Positions 1 through 6,778 are shown, counted from the first letter of the stretch. The stretch: DNA of 8,513 bases from an uncultured Oscillospiraceae bacterium (GCA_934539585.1 CAKTCT010000068.1:1-8513); one strand, 5' to 3'. Numbers and translations are program-made. The notes: generated from the letters alone by a model not told the origin.

Positions 1-91
1 GTAGGACCTGCCAAATCCGATTCAAAATTGGCAGCACTACCGGCCTATGCGGCTACGTTCGCTTTGGATTATTGATAAGTGATTCATAGCA

Positions 92-123
92 CCCCTTCTT
101 TTCCCGCGTGGGAAAAGAAGGGG
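92..123. repeat. Perfect 14-bp hairpin
   Basis: CCCCTTCTTTTCCC (92-105) and its exact reverse complement (110-123) are separated by the four bases GCGT. No T run follows on either strand, so it is not a classical intrinsic terminator. It lies about 20 bp outside the left copy of the structured repeat and may belong to a longer version of that element. The right copy has no counterpart. Confidence 0.7.
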
Positions 124-142
124 GAGAAAAGGACGCTCGGGT

Positions 143-388
143 GGCTCCCGCCCCCCGAGACCCCCTAAAGTCGCGCCTGGGGCTTCGGAGGGCCCCGATA
201 TTACCCCGCGGTGGACACGGCCGCCGCAATTGGTGCGTGGACAGTAGGCATCCAGCTGCCACTTTCGGACGCTCATGTCCTCACGATAGGCTTTGGGGGC
301 AGGCGGCGGCCTGACGCTGTACCGATAGGCGTACTTCCTCAAACGTTGGCTTGACGTGGTACTTTGGTGCCCTCACTCGGCGTTTCAG
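143..388 (+). repeat. Structured intergenic repeat, left copy
   Basis: Positions 143-316 align without gaps to the reverse complement of 8305-8478. I count about 20 differences in 174 bp by eye, mostly C/T or G/A changes. Weaker similarity continues to about 388, interrupted in this copy by about 40 extra bases (317-356) that end by repeating the TGACG motif. The core can fold: GGCCGCCGC (219-227) pairs with GCGGCGGCC (303-311), and TTACC (201-205) pairs with GGTGG (210-214) around CCGC. The element begins a few bases after the stop of the exporter operon and reads toward it. It is not convincingly coding. It could be a noncoding RNA, a transcript-end element or a non-autonomous mobile repeat. 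I do not recognise a named family. Confidence 0.75.
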
Positions 389-394
389 AAAAAA

Positions 395-2581
395 CTACGC
401 TTCCTTGCTCAGCTTCGAGGTCTGCCGCTGGGCCATGACCAGGTTGTAGTAGACCGACTTGTGCCGCAGGAGCTCCTCGTGGGTGCCCATCTCCACAATC
501 CGGCCCTTGTCCAGGACGATGAGCCGGTCGGCGTTGCGGAGGGTGGACAGCCGGTGGGCGATGGCGAAGGTGGTGCGGTTCTCCGTCAGCCTGGCCAGAG
601 CCTCCTGAATCAGCTTCTCCGTCTCCGTGTCCAGGGAGGCTGTGGCCTCGTCCAGAATCAGGATCCGGGGGTCCCGGAGAATGGCCCGGGCAATGGCGAT
701 CCGCTGCTTTTCGCCGCCGGAGAGCTTGTAGCCCTTGTTGCCGATGTACTCCTGGTAGGCGTTGGGCATCTTGCAGATGAAATTGTGGGCGTTGGCGATT
801 TTTGCGGCCCGGACCACTTCATCCATGGTGGCGTCGGGCTTGGCGTAGAGGATGTTGTCCAGCACCGTGCCCTCAAAGAGGTAGGTCTCCTGCAGAACCA
901 CGCCGATCTGGCTCCGGAGGGTGTTCTGGGAGATGTCCCGGATGTCCGTGCCGTCGATGCGGATGGAGCCGGAGCTGACGTCGTAAAGCCGCATGATCAG
1001 GTTGATCATGGTGGATTTTCCCACGCCGGAGGGACCTACGATGCCGATCATCTCTCCGGGCTGGACCTGGAAGGAGATGTCCTTGAGCACCGGCTTGTAG
1101 ACCTTGTAGCCGAAATTCACATGGTCAAAGGTCACTTGCCCCCTGACGTCCAGGTCCACGGAGTGGGGACGGTCGGCCACGTCCTCTTTTTCGTCGATGA
1201 TCTCATAGATTTTACCGGCGCTGACGGCACATTCCGCCACGTACCGGGGCAGCTGGATGACCCAGCGCAGAGGTCCGTAGATCATGGAAATGTAGGCCGA
1301 GAACCGCAGCAGCTCGCCCAGGGTCAGGGCCCCGATGAGGACCTGCTGGCCGCCGAAATAGAGGTAAAAATACTCGCCGATGGTCATCAGAAAGGTCAGG
1401 ATGGGGAAGACGATGCTCCAGTAGCGGTCAGCCTTGTACATGCTTTTGGCGAAGCGGTCAGAGTATTCCGAATAGTGGGCGATCTCCCGCTTTTCGCTGC
1501 CGTAGGTCTTGACCACCAGGATGCCGCTCAAAATGTCGTGGAGGGTGGACTCCGACTGGCTGTAATGGTTCCACACCAGCTCGTATTTCCCGTGGATGCG
1601 CTTGAAAATGGCCTTGACGGCCCAGAGGGCGAAGGGGATGGGGATGAGCACCAGAATGGTCAGCTTCCAGTTCATCAGCAGCATGACGGTGAGGATGACC
1701 AGGGTGGACAGAATCCGCACCACGGCCTCCTTGCCGTAGACCGCCACGAACTGCTGGACCTTTTCGGTGTCGCTGGAGATGCGCTTGATCTGCTCGCCGG
1801 TGGGCCGCTTGGTGATGGACTTCATGGACTGCTCCTGGATTTTCCGGAAAAGCTGCTCCCGAAGGTCCCGGCCCACGGCCATGGAGACCTTGGCCGTGCA
1901 GCGCTCGTTGACGATCTCCATGACCATAATGATGATGGGGATCAGCAGGAAGCCACCCAGAAGGGCCAGCAGCGGACGGAGGTCCGGGTTCCGGGGGGTG
2001 ATGTAGTCGTCGATGATGACCCCCTGGAGGTAGGGATAAAGAATCCACAGAAGCTGGATGGCCGCTGTGGCCGCCACGGAAAAGATCAGGGACCACTTGT
2101 ATTTCAGGGAGAGCCGGATCACCCGGCCCAGGTACTTGCCCTTTTTCTCGCAGCGGAAGCAGATGTTGGTGCCCTCGGGGATGATGCTGCCGCATTTGGG
2201 GCAGATCACCACCTCGTCCTCCGCTTCGCCGGGGTCGGGGAAGACGCCGGTGTCCCGGTGGTACTCCACCAGCTTGCCCAGCTCGGCAAAGGCGTTCAAG
2301 CGGTCCTGGGTGAAGATGCACAGCTGCCGGGTCTCGCCCTTCCGGACAATGGCCAGGGAGCCGCTGCCCACCAGCTGGTCGGTGACGAATTCCTCGATTT
2401 CGCTCAAGGGACAGCGGAAGGTCACGGCGTCGTTTTCCAGGATGACCAGCTCGGAGTCGGTGACGGCGCAGACGCCGTTTACGGGATTTCCCCGGCCATC
2501 CAGGTTGTAATCCAGGCTGTATACCGGCTCGCAGCCCAGAAGGCCGCGGACCTCCTCCAGCCGGGAAGAAGTAAACTGCAT
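395..2581 (-). CDS. ABC exporter subunit with N-terminal module and zinc ribbon (DUF1854-linked)
   Basis: This 728-residue protein is a half-size ABC exporter: a six-helix membrane domain (about 160-440) fused to an ATPase domain (about 480-715). Seen in the ATPase are Walker A GPSGVGKST (516-524), Q564 of the Q-loop, signature LSGGE (620-624), Walker B ending D644-E645, D-loop D651 and switch H676, so the site looks catalytically complete. Before the membrane domain lies a roughly 110-residue soluble module resembling the one in the 760-aa partner, then cysteines C127, C130, C141 and C144 in a zinc-ribbon pattern. ATG at 2581 is chosen because AAAGGAGG (2589-2596) sits 7 nt upstream. It lies 30 bp after the DUF1854 gene and should pair with the 760-aa subunit at the inner membrane face. 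In NCBI naming such proteins are called cyanophycin metabolism-associated ABC transporters. The substrate here is unknown, and export direction is inferred from the fold. Confidence 0.9.
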   Translation of the reverse strand: MQFTSSRLEEVRGLLGCEPVYSLDYNLDGRGNPVNGVCAVTDSELVILENDAVTFRCPLSEIEEFVTDQLVGSGSLAIVRKGETRQLCIFTQDRLNAFAELGKLVEYHRDTGVFPDPGEAEDEVVICPKCGSIIPEGTNICFRCEKKGKYLGRVIRLSLKYKWSLIFSVAATAAIQLLWILYPYLQGVIIDDYITPRNPDLRPLLALLGGFLLIPIIIMVMEIVNERCTAKVSMAVGRDLREQLFRKIQEQSMKSITKRPTGEQIKRISSDTEKVQQFVAVYGKEAVVRILSTLVILTVMLLMNWKLTILVLIPIPFALWAVKAIFKRIHGKYELVWNHYSQSESTLHDILSGILVVKTYGSEKREIAHYSEYSDRFAKSMYKADRYWSIVFPILTFLMTIGEYFYLYFGGQQVLIGALTLGELLRFSAYISMIYGPLRWVIQLPRYVAECAVSAGKIYEIIDEKEDVADRPHSVDLDVRGQVTFDHVNFGYKVYKPVLKDISFQVQPGEMIGIVGPSGVGKSTMINLIMRLYDVSSGSIRIDGTDIRDISQNTLRSQIGVVLQETYLFEGTVLDNILYAKPDATMDEVVRAAKIANAHNFICKMPNAYQEYIGNKGYKLSGGEKQRIAIARAILRDPRILILDEATASLDTETEKLIQEALARLTENRTTFAIAHRLSTLRNADRLIVLDKGRIVEMGTHEELLRHKSVYYNLVMAQRQTSKLSKEA

Positions 2582-2588
2582 GGGATTT

Positions 2589-2596
2589 CCTCCTTT
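2589..2596 (-). promoter_or_regulatory. Ribosome binding site fixing the 728-aa start
   Basis: On the minus strand AAAGGAGG is followed by 7 nt and then ATG at 2581. The in-frame TTG at 2599 directly abuts and precedes this motif, so it cannot use it as a ribosome binding site. Confidence 0.85.
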
Positions 2597-2611
2597 CAAA
2601 AGAGGATACGG

Positions 2612-3109
2612 TCAGATGTAAAGCTCGATCTTCTGCCGGGTGTTCTTGTCCAGGCTGTCCAGGTTATCGATGTAATAGCGGTTGCCCTGGACGTCGATGA
2701 GGCTGATGTAGTCCCGACGGATCAGCCGGATGTTGGAGGTAACATCGGAGATGCAAATGGTCTTCTGCCCCAGAACGGTGGTGACGTCCATGTAGACGTA
2801 CCCCAGCTTCTCCTCCACCTTGCCGATCTTTTCGATGCGGGGGATGAAGTATTTGTAGCGGAGATAGCCCCGGAGAAGCTCCTGCTGTTCCGGCGCAAGG
2901 TCCGAAAGCCGCAGGAGGATGCCCAGCTCCTTGGGCTCCTCCTCCACGGTGGCGGAAACGGAAAGGTATTCCTCCGGGTCCTGGAAGGGGAAAAGCCGGG
3001 TCAGCTGGACGGGGTCGTAGTGGACGCCGTTCCAGTCCAGGGAGAGGATGCCGTTTTCGCTGAGGGAAAAGGAAAGCTCCTTGGGAGGAAGGTAATTCAG
3101 GTCGTTCAT
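2612..3109 (-). CDS. DUF1854 family protein
   Basis: A 165-residue soluble protein with no signal peptide or membrane segment. It matches the DUF1854 pattern as I know it: an N-terminal stretch leading to the FPFQDPEEYLSV motif (about 41-52), a middle leucine-rich helix region, a YFIPRIEKI motif (about 87-95), and a C-terminal part with a D-x-x-G-N-R-Y-Y-I-D motif and LDKNTRQKIELYI at the end. DUF1854 proteins occur next to paired ABC transporters and, in several proteobacteria, next to cyanophycin genes. Their biochemical role is not established. An accessory or regulatory part of the exporter is the natural inference from its place between the two subunits, 21 bp after one and 30 bp before the other. 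The ATG start has AAAGGAG (3116-3122) 6 nt upstream. Confidence 0.85.
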   Translation of the reverse strand: MNDLNYLPPKELSFSLSENGILSLDWNGVHYDPVQLTRLFPFQDPEEYLSVSATVEEEPKELGILLRLSDLAPEQQELLRGYLRYKYFIPRIEKIGKVEEKLGYVYMDVTTVLGQKTICISDVTSNIRLIRRDYISLIDVQGNRYYIDNLDSLDKNTRQKIELYI

Positions 3110-3130
3110 AGCGCGCTCCTTTCTGCCCGG

Positions 3131-5413
3131 TCAGTCCTGGTTGATGAACTTCAGGGAATCGAGCTGGATCTTGTGAAGATTGTAGTAAACGCCCCGGAGG
3201 TCCAGGAGCTCCCGGTGGGTGCCCTTTTCGCTGAGGCGGCCGTCGTCGATGACCGCCAGGCTGTCGGCGTCCCGGAGGGTGGAGAGCCGGTGGGCAATGG
3301 CGATGATGGTCTTGCCCTGGCGCAGCTTCTGGATGGCGTTCTGGATGTTCCGTTCGGTCTGGGTGTCCATGGCGGCGGTGGCCTCGTCCAGGATCAGGAT
3401 GGACGGGTCCTGGAGAATGGCCCGGGCGATGGAAATCCGCTGCTTTTCGCCGCCGGAGAGCTGGACGCCGCCGTTGCCCACCTTGGTGTCGTAGCCCTCG
3501 GGGAACCGCAGGATGAAGTCGTGGGCGTAGGCTGCTTTTGCCGCCGCGACGACCTCCTCCATGGTGGCGTCGGGCCGGGCGTAGCGGATGTTCCCGGCGA
3601 TGGTGTCCATGAACAAGTAGGTCTCCTGGGTGACGACGCCGATGTTCCGGCGGAGGTCCTCAAAGGCGATGTCCTTGATGTTCACGCCGTCGATGGTGAT
3701 CTCGCCCTCGGTGACGTCGTAAAGCCGGGCAATGAGGTTGATAATGGTGGATTTTCCCGCGCCGGTGCGGCCCACCAGGCCGATCATCTGGCCGCCTTTC
3801 ACGTCAAAGCTGACGTTTTTGATAATGGGCCGGCCCACCTCGTACTCAAAGGAGATGTTTTTCACCGAGATGTCGCCCTTCATCCGGTCGATGCGGACGG
3901 GATGGTCGCTTTCCCGGACGGCGGGCTCGGTGTCCAGAATCTCAAACATTCGGGAGGCGGAGTCCAGGCACCGGGCAGCCTCGTTGGCGGAGCTCATGAA
4001 GAACTCGATGCAGTTCAGGGCCATGTCGGAGTAGGCGATGAGGGCGGTGAGAGCGCCCAGGGTCACGTTGCCCCGGATGACAAAGACGGCTCCCAGGCCG
4101 AACACGGCAATCTCCGATACCCGGTAGAGCATCCGCAGGAAGGGAAACCGGGAGGCGCTGTAATATCCGGCGGTGATCCGGGCGTCGTAGTAGTTCTGGT
4201 TCCGGTTGTCGAAGCGGCGGATCTCCTGGTCCTCCCGGGCGAAGGATTTGACCACCTTCTGGCCGCCCAGGGAGTCGGTGATCACCGATTTCATGGACCG
4301 CACGGCCCGGTGCTGGCGGCGGTGGAGCCGCTTCAGGTGCCGCTGGAGCCGGGAGATGAAGAACCCGATGATCAGGATGGAGCCGAAGATCAGCACGGTC
4401 AGTAAAGGGCTGATGGTACACATTACAGCTACCAGGCCGATGACCGTAAAGACGCTGACGATGTAATAGGGCACCAGGTCCACGAAAAAGTGGTAGAGCC
4501 AGTCGGAGTCGTCGTCGATGCGGGTCATCAGGGTTCCGGTGGCCTTGCTGACGAAGAAGCTCACGGACAGCCGCTGCATGGAGGAGAAAATCTTGATGCG
4601 CAGCTTGTTCAGAACGTCGCAGGAGATTTTGGAAACGATGATGCCGTAGACTGCGCTGAAAAAGCTGGCGATGAGCTTGATGCCGAAGATCAGCAGGACG
4701 ATGAGGAGCAGCTTGCCGTAGTATTTGCCGTAGACCGTGCCGTTCACCACCGAGGGCCTGGTCAGCACCTGGTCATAGAACATCTGGGAGGAGAACACCG
4801 GCACGATGAGGGTCAGCAGGCTGCTGATGAGGATCAGCACGAAGATGATCACGGCTTCCTTTTTATAGGAAAGGTATTCCTTGAGGAGTCGCTTGAAGGA
4901 CGTGGTATTGGACAGGCAGTTGGGACAGATGGTCCGCTCCTGATTGGGGTAGGGGCGCTTGCAGCGGGGACATACCCGGTGCTCGTCCTTGAGGCCGCTG
5001 TCGTCGATGGGGGTTCCGTCCCGGAGCGCCAGGATCCGGCTGCGGAATTTCTCAAAGAGTCCCACAGACGAAAGCGACAGCCTGCACACCGTGGTTTCCT
5101 CGTCCTTGGTCCGGATGATAAAGGAGGAAACGGTATACAGCCTGTCGATGACGACCTCTTGAATTTGGGCCAGCGGGTAGCTTTTGTAATCGCTGACTTC
5201 GTAGAGCACTTGGGTCTCGCGCCGCTTCTTTCCCACGAATCGCTCGTGGCCGTAAAGGATACAGAGCTCGTCCCCCGTCAGGGCCAGGTAGATTTCCGCG
5301 TATTGGTTTTCCCGGGATACGTCGGCCTTTGCCGTGTAACGGATGTCGGCCTCCCGGATCCCGCGGTCCGCAAAGGCGGCGGATACCGATTCCGGCAGAT
5401 TTAAAAAGAACAC
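3131..5413 (-). CDS. ABC exporter subunit with N-terminal module and zinc ribbon (DUF1854-linked)
   Basis: First gene of the minus-strand operon: a 760-residue half exporter. Residues about 1-135 form a soluble beta-rich module (pattern resembles a PH-like fold, inference only). Cysteines C148, C151, C163 and C166 form two CPxC motifs typical of a zinc ribbon. Membrane segments are at roughly 187-207, 234-258, 312-332, 335-355, 425-447 and 452-472. The ATPase domain has Walker A GRTGAGKST (548-556), Q596, signature LSGGE (652-656), Walker B with D676-E677, D-loop D683 and switch H708. Both partners keep the catalytic glutamate, so neither ATP site looks degenerate. The start is GTG at 5413: AAGGAGG (5421-5427) lies 7 nt upstream. 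The ATG at 5415 is out of frame and meets a stop within a few codons. The likely partner is the 728-aa subunit. The substrate is unknown; amino acid, peptide or polymer-related cargo is a guess from DUF1854 context. Confidence 0.9.
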   Translation of the reverse strand: MFFLNLPESVSAAFADRGIREADIRYTAKADVSRENQYAEIYLALTGDELCILYGHERFVGKKRRETQVLYEVSDYKSYPLAQIQEVVIDRLYTVSSFIIRTKDEETTVCRLSLSSVGLFEKFRSRILALRDGTPIDDSGLKDEHRVCPRCKRPYPNQERTICPNCLSNTTSFKRLLKEYLSYKKEAVIIFVLILISSLLTLIVPVFSSQMFYDQVLTRPSVVNGTVYGKYYGKLLLIVLLIFGIKLIASFFSAVYGIIVSKISCDVLNKLRIKIFSSMQRLSVSFFVSKATGTLMTRIDDDSDWLYHFFVDLVPYYIVSVFTVIGLVAVMCTISPLLTVLIFGSILIIGFFISRLQRHLKRLHRRQHRAVRSMKSVITDSLGGQKVVKSFAREDQEIRRFDNRNQNYYDARITAGYYSASRFPFLRMLYRVSEIAVFGLGAVFVIRGNVTLGALTALIAYSDMALNCIEFFMSSANEAARCLDSASRMFEILDTEPAVRESDHPVRIDRMKGDISVKNISFEYEVGRPIIKNVSFDVKGGQMIGLVGRTGAGKSTIINLIARLYDVTEGEITIDGVNIKDIAFEDLRRNIGVVTQETYLFMDTIAGNIRYARPDATMEEVVAAAKAAYAHDFILRFPEGYDTKVGNGGVQLSGGEKQRISIARAILQDPSILILDEATAAMDTQTERNIQNAIQKLRQGKTIIAIAHRLSTLRDADSLAVIDDGRLSEKGTHRELLDLRGVYYNLHKIQLDSLKFINQD

Positions 5414-5507
5414 ATGGGCACCTCCTTCGGGGTGGGATTCAGTGGATGATTCTGGGCATGTTTTTTGATGAAGTCCTCCGTGGACAAGTGTCCGGTCGAA
5501 GAAAACA

Positions 5508-5551
5508 CCGCCGGGCAGGCGGCGGCGCCTGAAATGCAGCCGAATTTCAGG
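5508..5551 (-). promoter_or_regulatory. Tandem hairpins in the exporter operon leader (possible attenuator)
   Basis: Transcribed leftward, the leader first forms an 8-bp stem CCTGAAAT/ATTTCAGG (5528-5535 with 5544-5551), starting about 5 nt after the predicted transcription start. It then forms a GC stem CCGCC/GGCGG (5508-5512 with 5518-5522) followed by UGUUUUC. The second could be a weak terminator. The arrangement could be an attenuator or a 5' stabilising structure. No anti-terminator pairing was identified. Confidence 0.4.
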
Positions 5552-5562
5552 TCACTTTTTCC

Positions 5563-5591
5563 ATTCTAGCAAATATTTTCCCGATTGTAAA
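5563..5591 (-). promoter_or_regulatory. Sigma-A-type promoter for the exporter operon
   Basis: On the minus strand TTTACA (5591-5586) and TAGAAT (5568-5563) are exactly 17 bp apart. Each matches the consensus at five of six bases, and TGC directly before the -10 makes it an extended -10. Transcription would begin near 5556, giving a leader of about 143 nt before the GTG start. A/T tracts just upstream may act as an UP element. Confidence 0.75.
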
Positions 5592-5594
5592 CGG

Positions 5595-5628
5595 TTTTTT
5601 CGGAAAAATCAAAAATTTTTTCGGAAAA
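5595..5628. repeat. Direct repeat TTTTTTCGGAAAA with 21-bp period
   Basis: The 13-base unit occurs at 5595-5607 and 5616-5628, so the copies are two helical turns apart and on the same DNA face. They lie immediately upstream of the exporter -35 box. They could be an UP element, an intrinsic bend or an operator pair. Confidence 0.55.
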
Positions 5629-5656
5629 GACGAAAAACAAACAAGAATGTGCATAT

Positions 5657-5668
5657 TATACATGTATA
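5657..5668. promoter_or_regulatory. 12-bp palindrome, possible operator
   Basis: TATACATGTATA is a perfect palindrome, flanked by TGCA on both sides at slightly unequal distances. It is centred between the two divergent promoters. An operator role is inferred; AT-rich DNA yields such palindromes by chance fairly often. Confidence 0.35.
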
Positions 5669-5816
5669 TGCAAAACCGCTTGGAATATATACGAATATAT
5701 GCAATTAAAATTCAAATAGTTTCCAGAAAAATACATAGAGAGCAGGCGAATTTTCGCTGCAAAATTGTTACAGTGCATAAAGTTTGCGAAAATCTGAATT
5801 TTTTTGCGTTTTTCCC

Positions 5817-5845
5817 TTGCATTTCTCCGGGCAGTGTGATAAAGT
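5817..5845 (+). promoter_or_regulatory. Probable promoter of the amino acid importer operon
   Basis: A TTGCAT box (5817-5822) and TAAAGT (5840-5845) are 17 bp apart, with TG at 5837-5838 giving an extended -10. The -35 match is weak (three of six bases) and the -10 matches at four. Transcription would start near 5852, leaving a leader of about 58 nt. Confidence 0.5.
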
Positions 5846-5909
5846 ATGAGTAACGAAAACGAAAGCAACATTTCCATTTCGAGGAATTGCAATTGAAAGG
5901 ATGACCATT

Positions 5910-6704
5910 ATGAAATTGAAAAAAATTCTGGCCGGTGCGGCCGCAGTTGTTCTGGCTCTCTCCCTGGCTTCCTGCGGAAGCAGCGCGAAGAAAATCGAAA
6001 GCGCCGACGATCTGGCGGACAGCGTCATCGGCGTCCAGGGCGGAACCACCGGTTCCATCTACATCGAAGGCGACATCAGCGACGGCCTGCTGGGCAAAGC
6101 TACCCTCCAGGAATTCAAGAGCGGCATCGAGGCTGTCACCGCGTTGAAACAGGGCAAGATCGACGCCGTGGTCATCGACAACGAACCTGCCAAGGTCTTT
6201 GTGGAGCAGAACGACGGGCTGAAGATCCTGGAAACCCCCTACATCGTTGAGGATTACGCCATTGCCGTGGCCAAGGAAAACACCGACCTGAAGGATCAGA
6301 TCAACGCCGCCATCGCTGAGCTGAAAGCCGACGGCACCCTGGATCAGCTCCTGGACTACTACATCAATAAGAACGAAAGCGCCCAGCCCTACACCTCCCC
6401 CGAGGGCATCCAGTACGACGGCAAGCTGATCATGGCCACCAACGCCCAGTTCCCGCCCTACGAGTACTATGAGAACGACCAGATCACCGGCCTGGACGCC
6501 GACTTCGCCAAAGCCATCTGCGACAAGCTGGGCAAGGAGCTGGAGATCTCCGACATGGACTTCGACTCCATCATCACCGCCGTCCAGAGCGGTAAGGCGG
6601 ACTTCGCCGCCGCCGGCCTCACCGTCACCGAGGACCGGAAAGAGAACGTGGACTTCACCGACAGCTACGCCACCGGCGTGCAGGTCATCATCGTAAAGAA
6701 ATAA
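5910..6704 (+). CDS. Amino acid ABC transporter binding lipoprotein, circularly permuted
   Basis: A 264-residue family 3 solute-binding lipoprotein: signal peptide 1-21, lipobox LASC with C22 as the lipid-anchored cysteine. The usual order of halves is reversed. Residues about 29-152 match the second half of normal family members: a DL...IGVQGGTTG stretch, then DAVVIDNEP near 85-93, YAIAVAKEN and the closing helix INAAIAELKADGTL. After a linker (about 153-171) comes the normal first half: KLIMATNAQFPPYEYY from 172, a GLDADFAKAI helix, FDSIITAVQSGKAD, then LTVTEDR and the end at VQVIIVKK. Likely ligand residues are all present: R243 and T47 (carboxylate) and D90 (amino group), by analogy with GlnH/HisJ. 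ATG 5910 is chosen because GAAAGG (5895-5900) is 9 nt upstream and the peptide then starts MKLKK. It heads an operon with permease and ATPase. The exact amino acid is unknown. Confidence 0.9.
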   Translation: MKLKKILAGAAAVVLALSLASCGSSAKKIESADDLADSVIGVQGGTTGSIYIEGDISDGLLGKATLQEFKSGIEAVTALKQGKIDAVVIDNEPAKVFVEQNDGLKILETPYIVEDYAIAVAKENTDLKDQINAAIAELKADGTLDQLLDYYINKNESAQPYTSPEGIQYDGKLIMATNAQFPPYEYYENDQITGLDADFAKAICDKLGKELEISDMDFDSIITAVQSGKADFAAAGLTVTEDRKENVDFTDSYATGVQVIIVKK

Positions 6705-6721
6705 GCACCTTGACGGGTATC

Positions 6722-6755
6722 CGGAAAGGGACAGGCGCGGGTCTGTCCCTTTCCG
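6722..6755 (+). terminator. Intercistronic hairpin, probable leaky terminator
   Basis: CGGAAAGGGACAG (6722-6734) pairs perfectly over 13 bp with CTGTCCCTTTCCG (6743-6755) around an 8-base loop. A T-rich stretch, TGTTTGTTTATT, follows. It sits between the binding-protein gene and the permease gene. Partial termination or protection of the upstream message would give more binding protein than permease, a common arrangement for such importers. Confidence 0.7.
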
Positions 6756-6770
6756 ATGTTTGTTTATTAT

Positions 6771-6778
6771 AAAGGAGG
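6771..6778 (+). promoter_or_regulatory. Ribosome binding site fixing the permease TTG start
   Basis: AAAGGAGG followed by 7 nt and TTG at 6786. The upstream in-frame ATG at 6756 directly abuts the 3' end of the hairpin stem and has no ribosome binding site. Confidence 0.85.

Larger units (their letters stand above)
1..394. other. Gene-free left flank
   Basis: No reading frame here has a credible start, ribosome binding site or recognisable product. Besides the 14-bp hairpin and the repeat, CTGCCAA (8-14) pairs with TTGGCAG (28-34) across a 13-base loop. No obvious terminator with a T tract was found for the minus-strand operon that ends at 395. A T run directly follows its stop codon, but no strong stem precedes it. 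Confidence 0.6.
5414..5909. other. Divergent intergenic control region
   Basis: About 500 bp without a gene separate the two operons. The part near the exporter (5414-5550) is the GC-rich leader. From about 5552 to 5830 the DNA is strongly AT-rich and holds the exporter promoter, the 21-bp-period repeat, the palindrome and a second direct repeat, GAATATAT at 5683-5690 and 5693-5700, spaced 10 bp. The promoter of the importer lies at its right end. No tRNA, riboswitch or T-box motif was recognised. Confidence 0.7.

Noticed and set aside
108..314. Small matching open frames in the two repeats (here and at 8307-8489 on the minus strand)
   Set aside because: Protein identity between the copies (about 77%) is lower than DNA identity (about 88%), so most changes alter amino acids. 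There is no ribosome binding site. This does not look like coding selection.
2582..2599. Upstream TTG start for the 728-aa exporter subunit
   Set aside because: The TTG directly abuts the AAAGGAGG motif, which is correctly spaced for the ATG at 2581.
356..4405. A 1349-codon open frame on the plus strand
   Set aside because: It lies opposite the exporter operon, whose frames show full ABC motifs and ribosome binding sites. The antisense translation has no recognisable domain and its composition (rich in D, V, H, G and L) is typical of GC-rich antisense frames.
4490..5404. A 304-codon open frame on the plus strand
   Set aside because: It is the antisense shadow of the 760-aa exporter subunit and has no domain or ribosome binding site.
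5439..5459. Six-codon leader peptide frame in the exporter leader
   Set aside because: The nearest purine-rich motif is about 14 nt from its ATG, it carries no run of a regulatory amino acid, and such a short frame is expected by chance.
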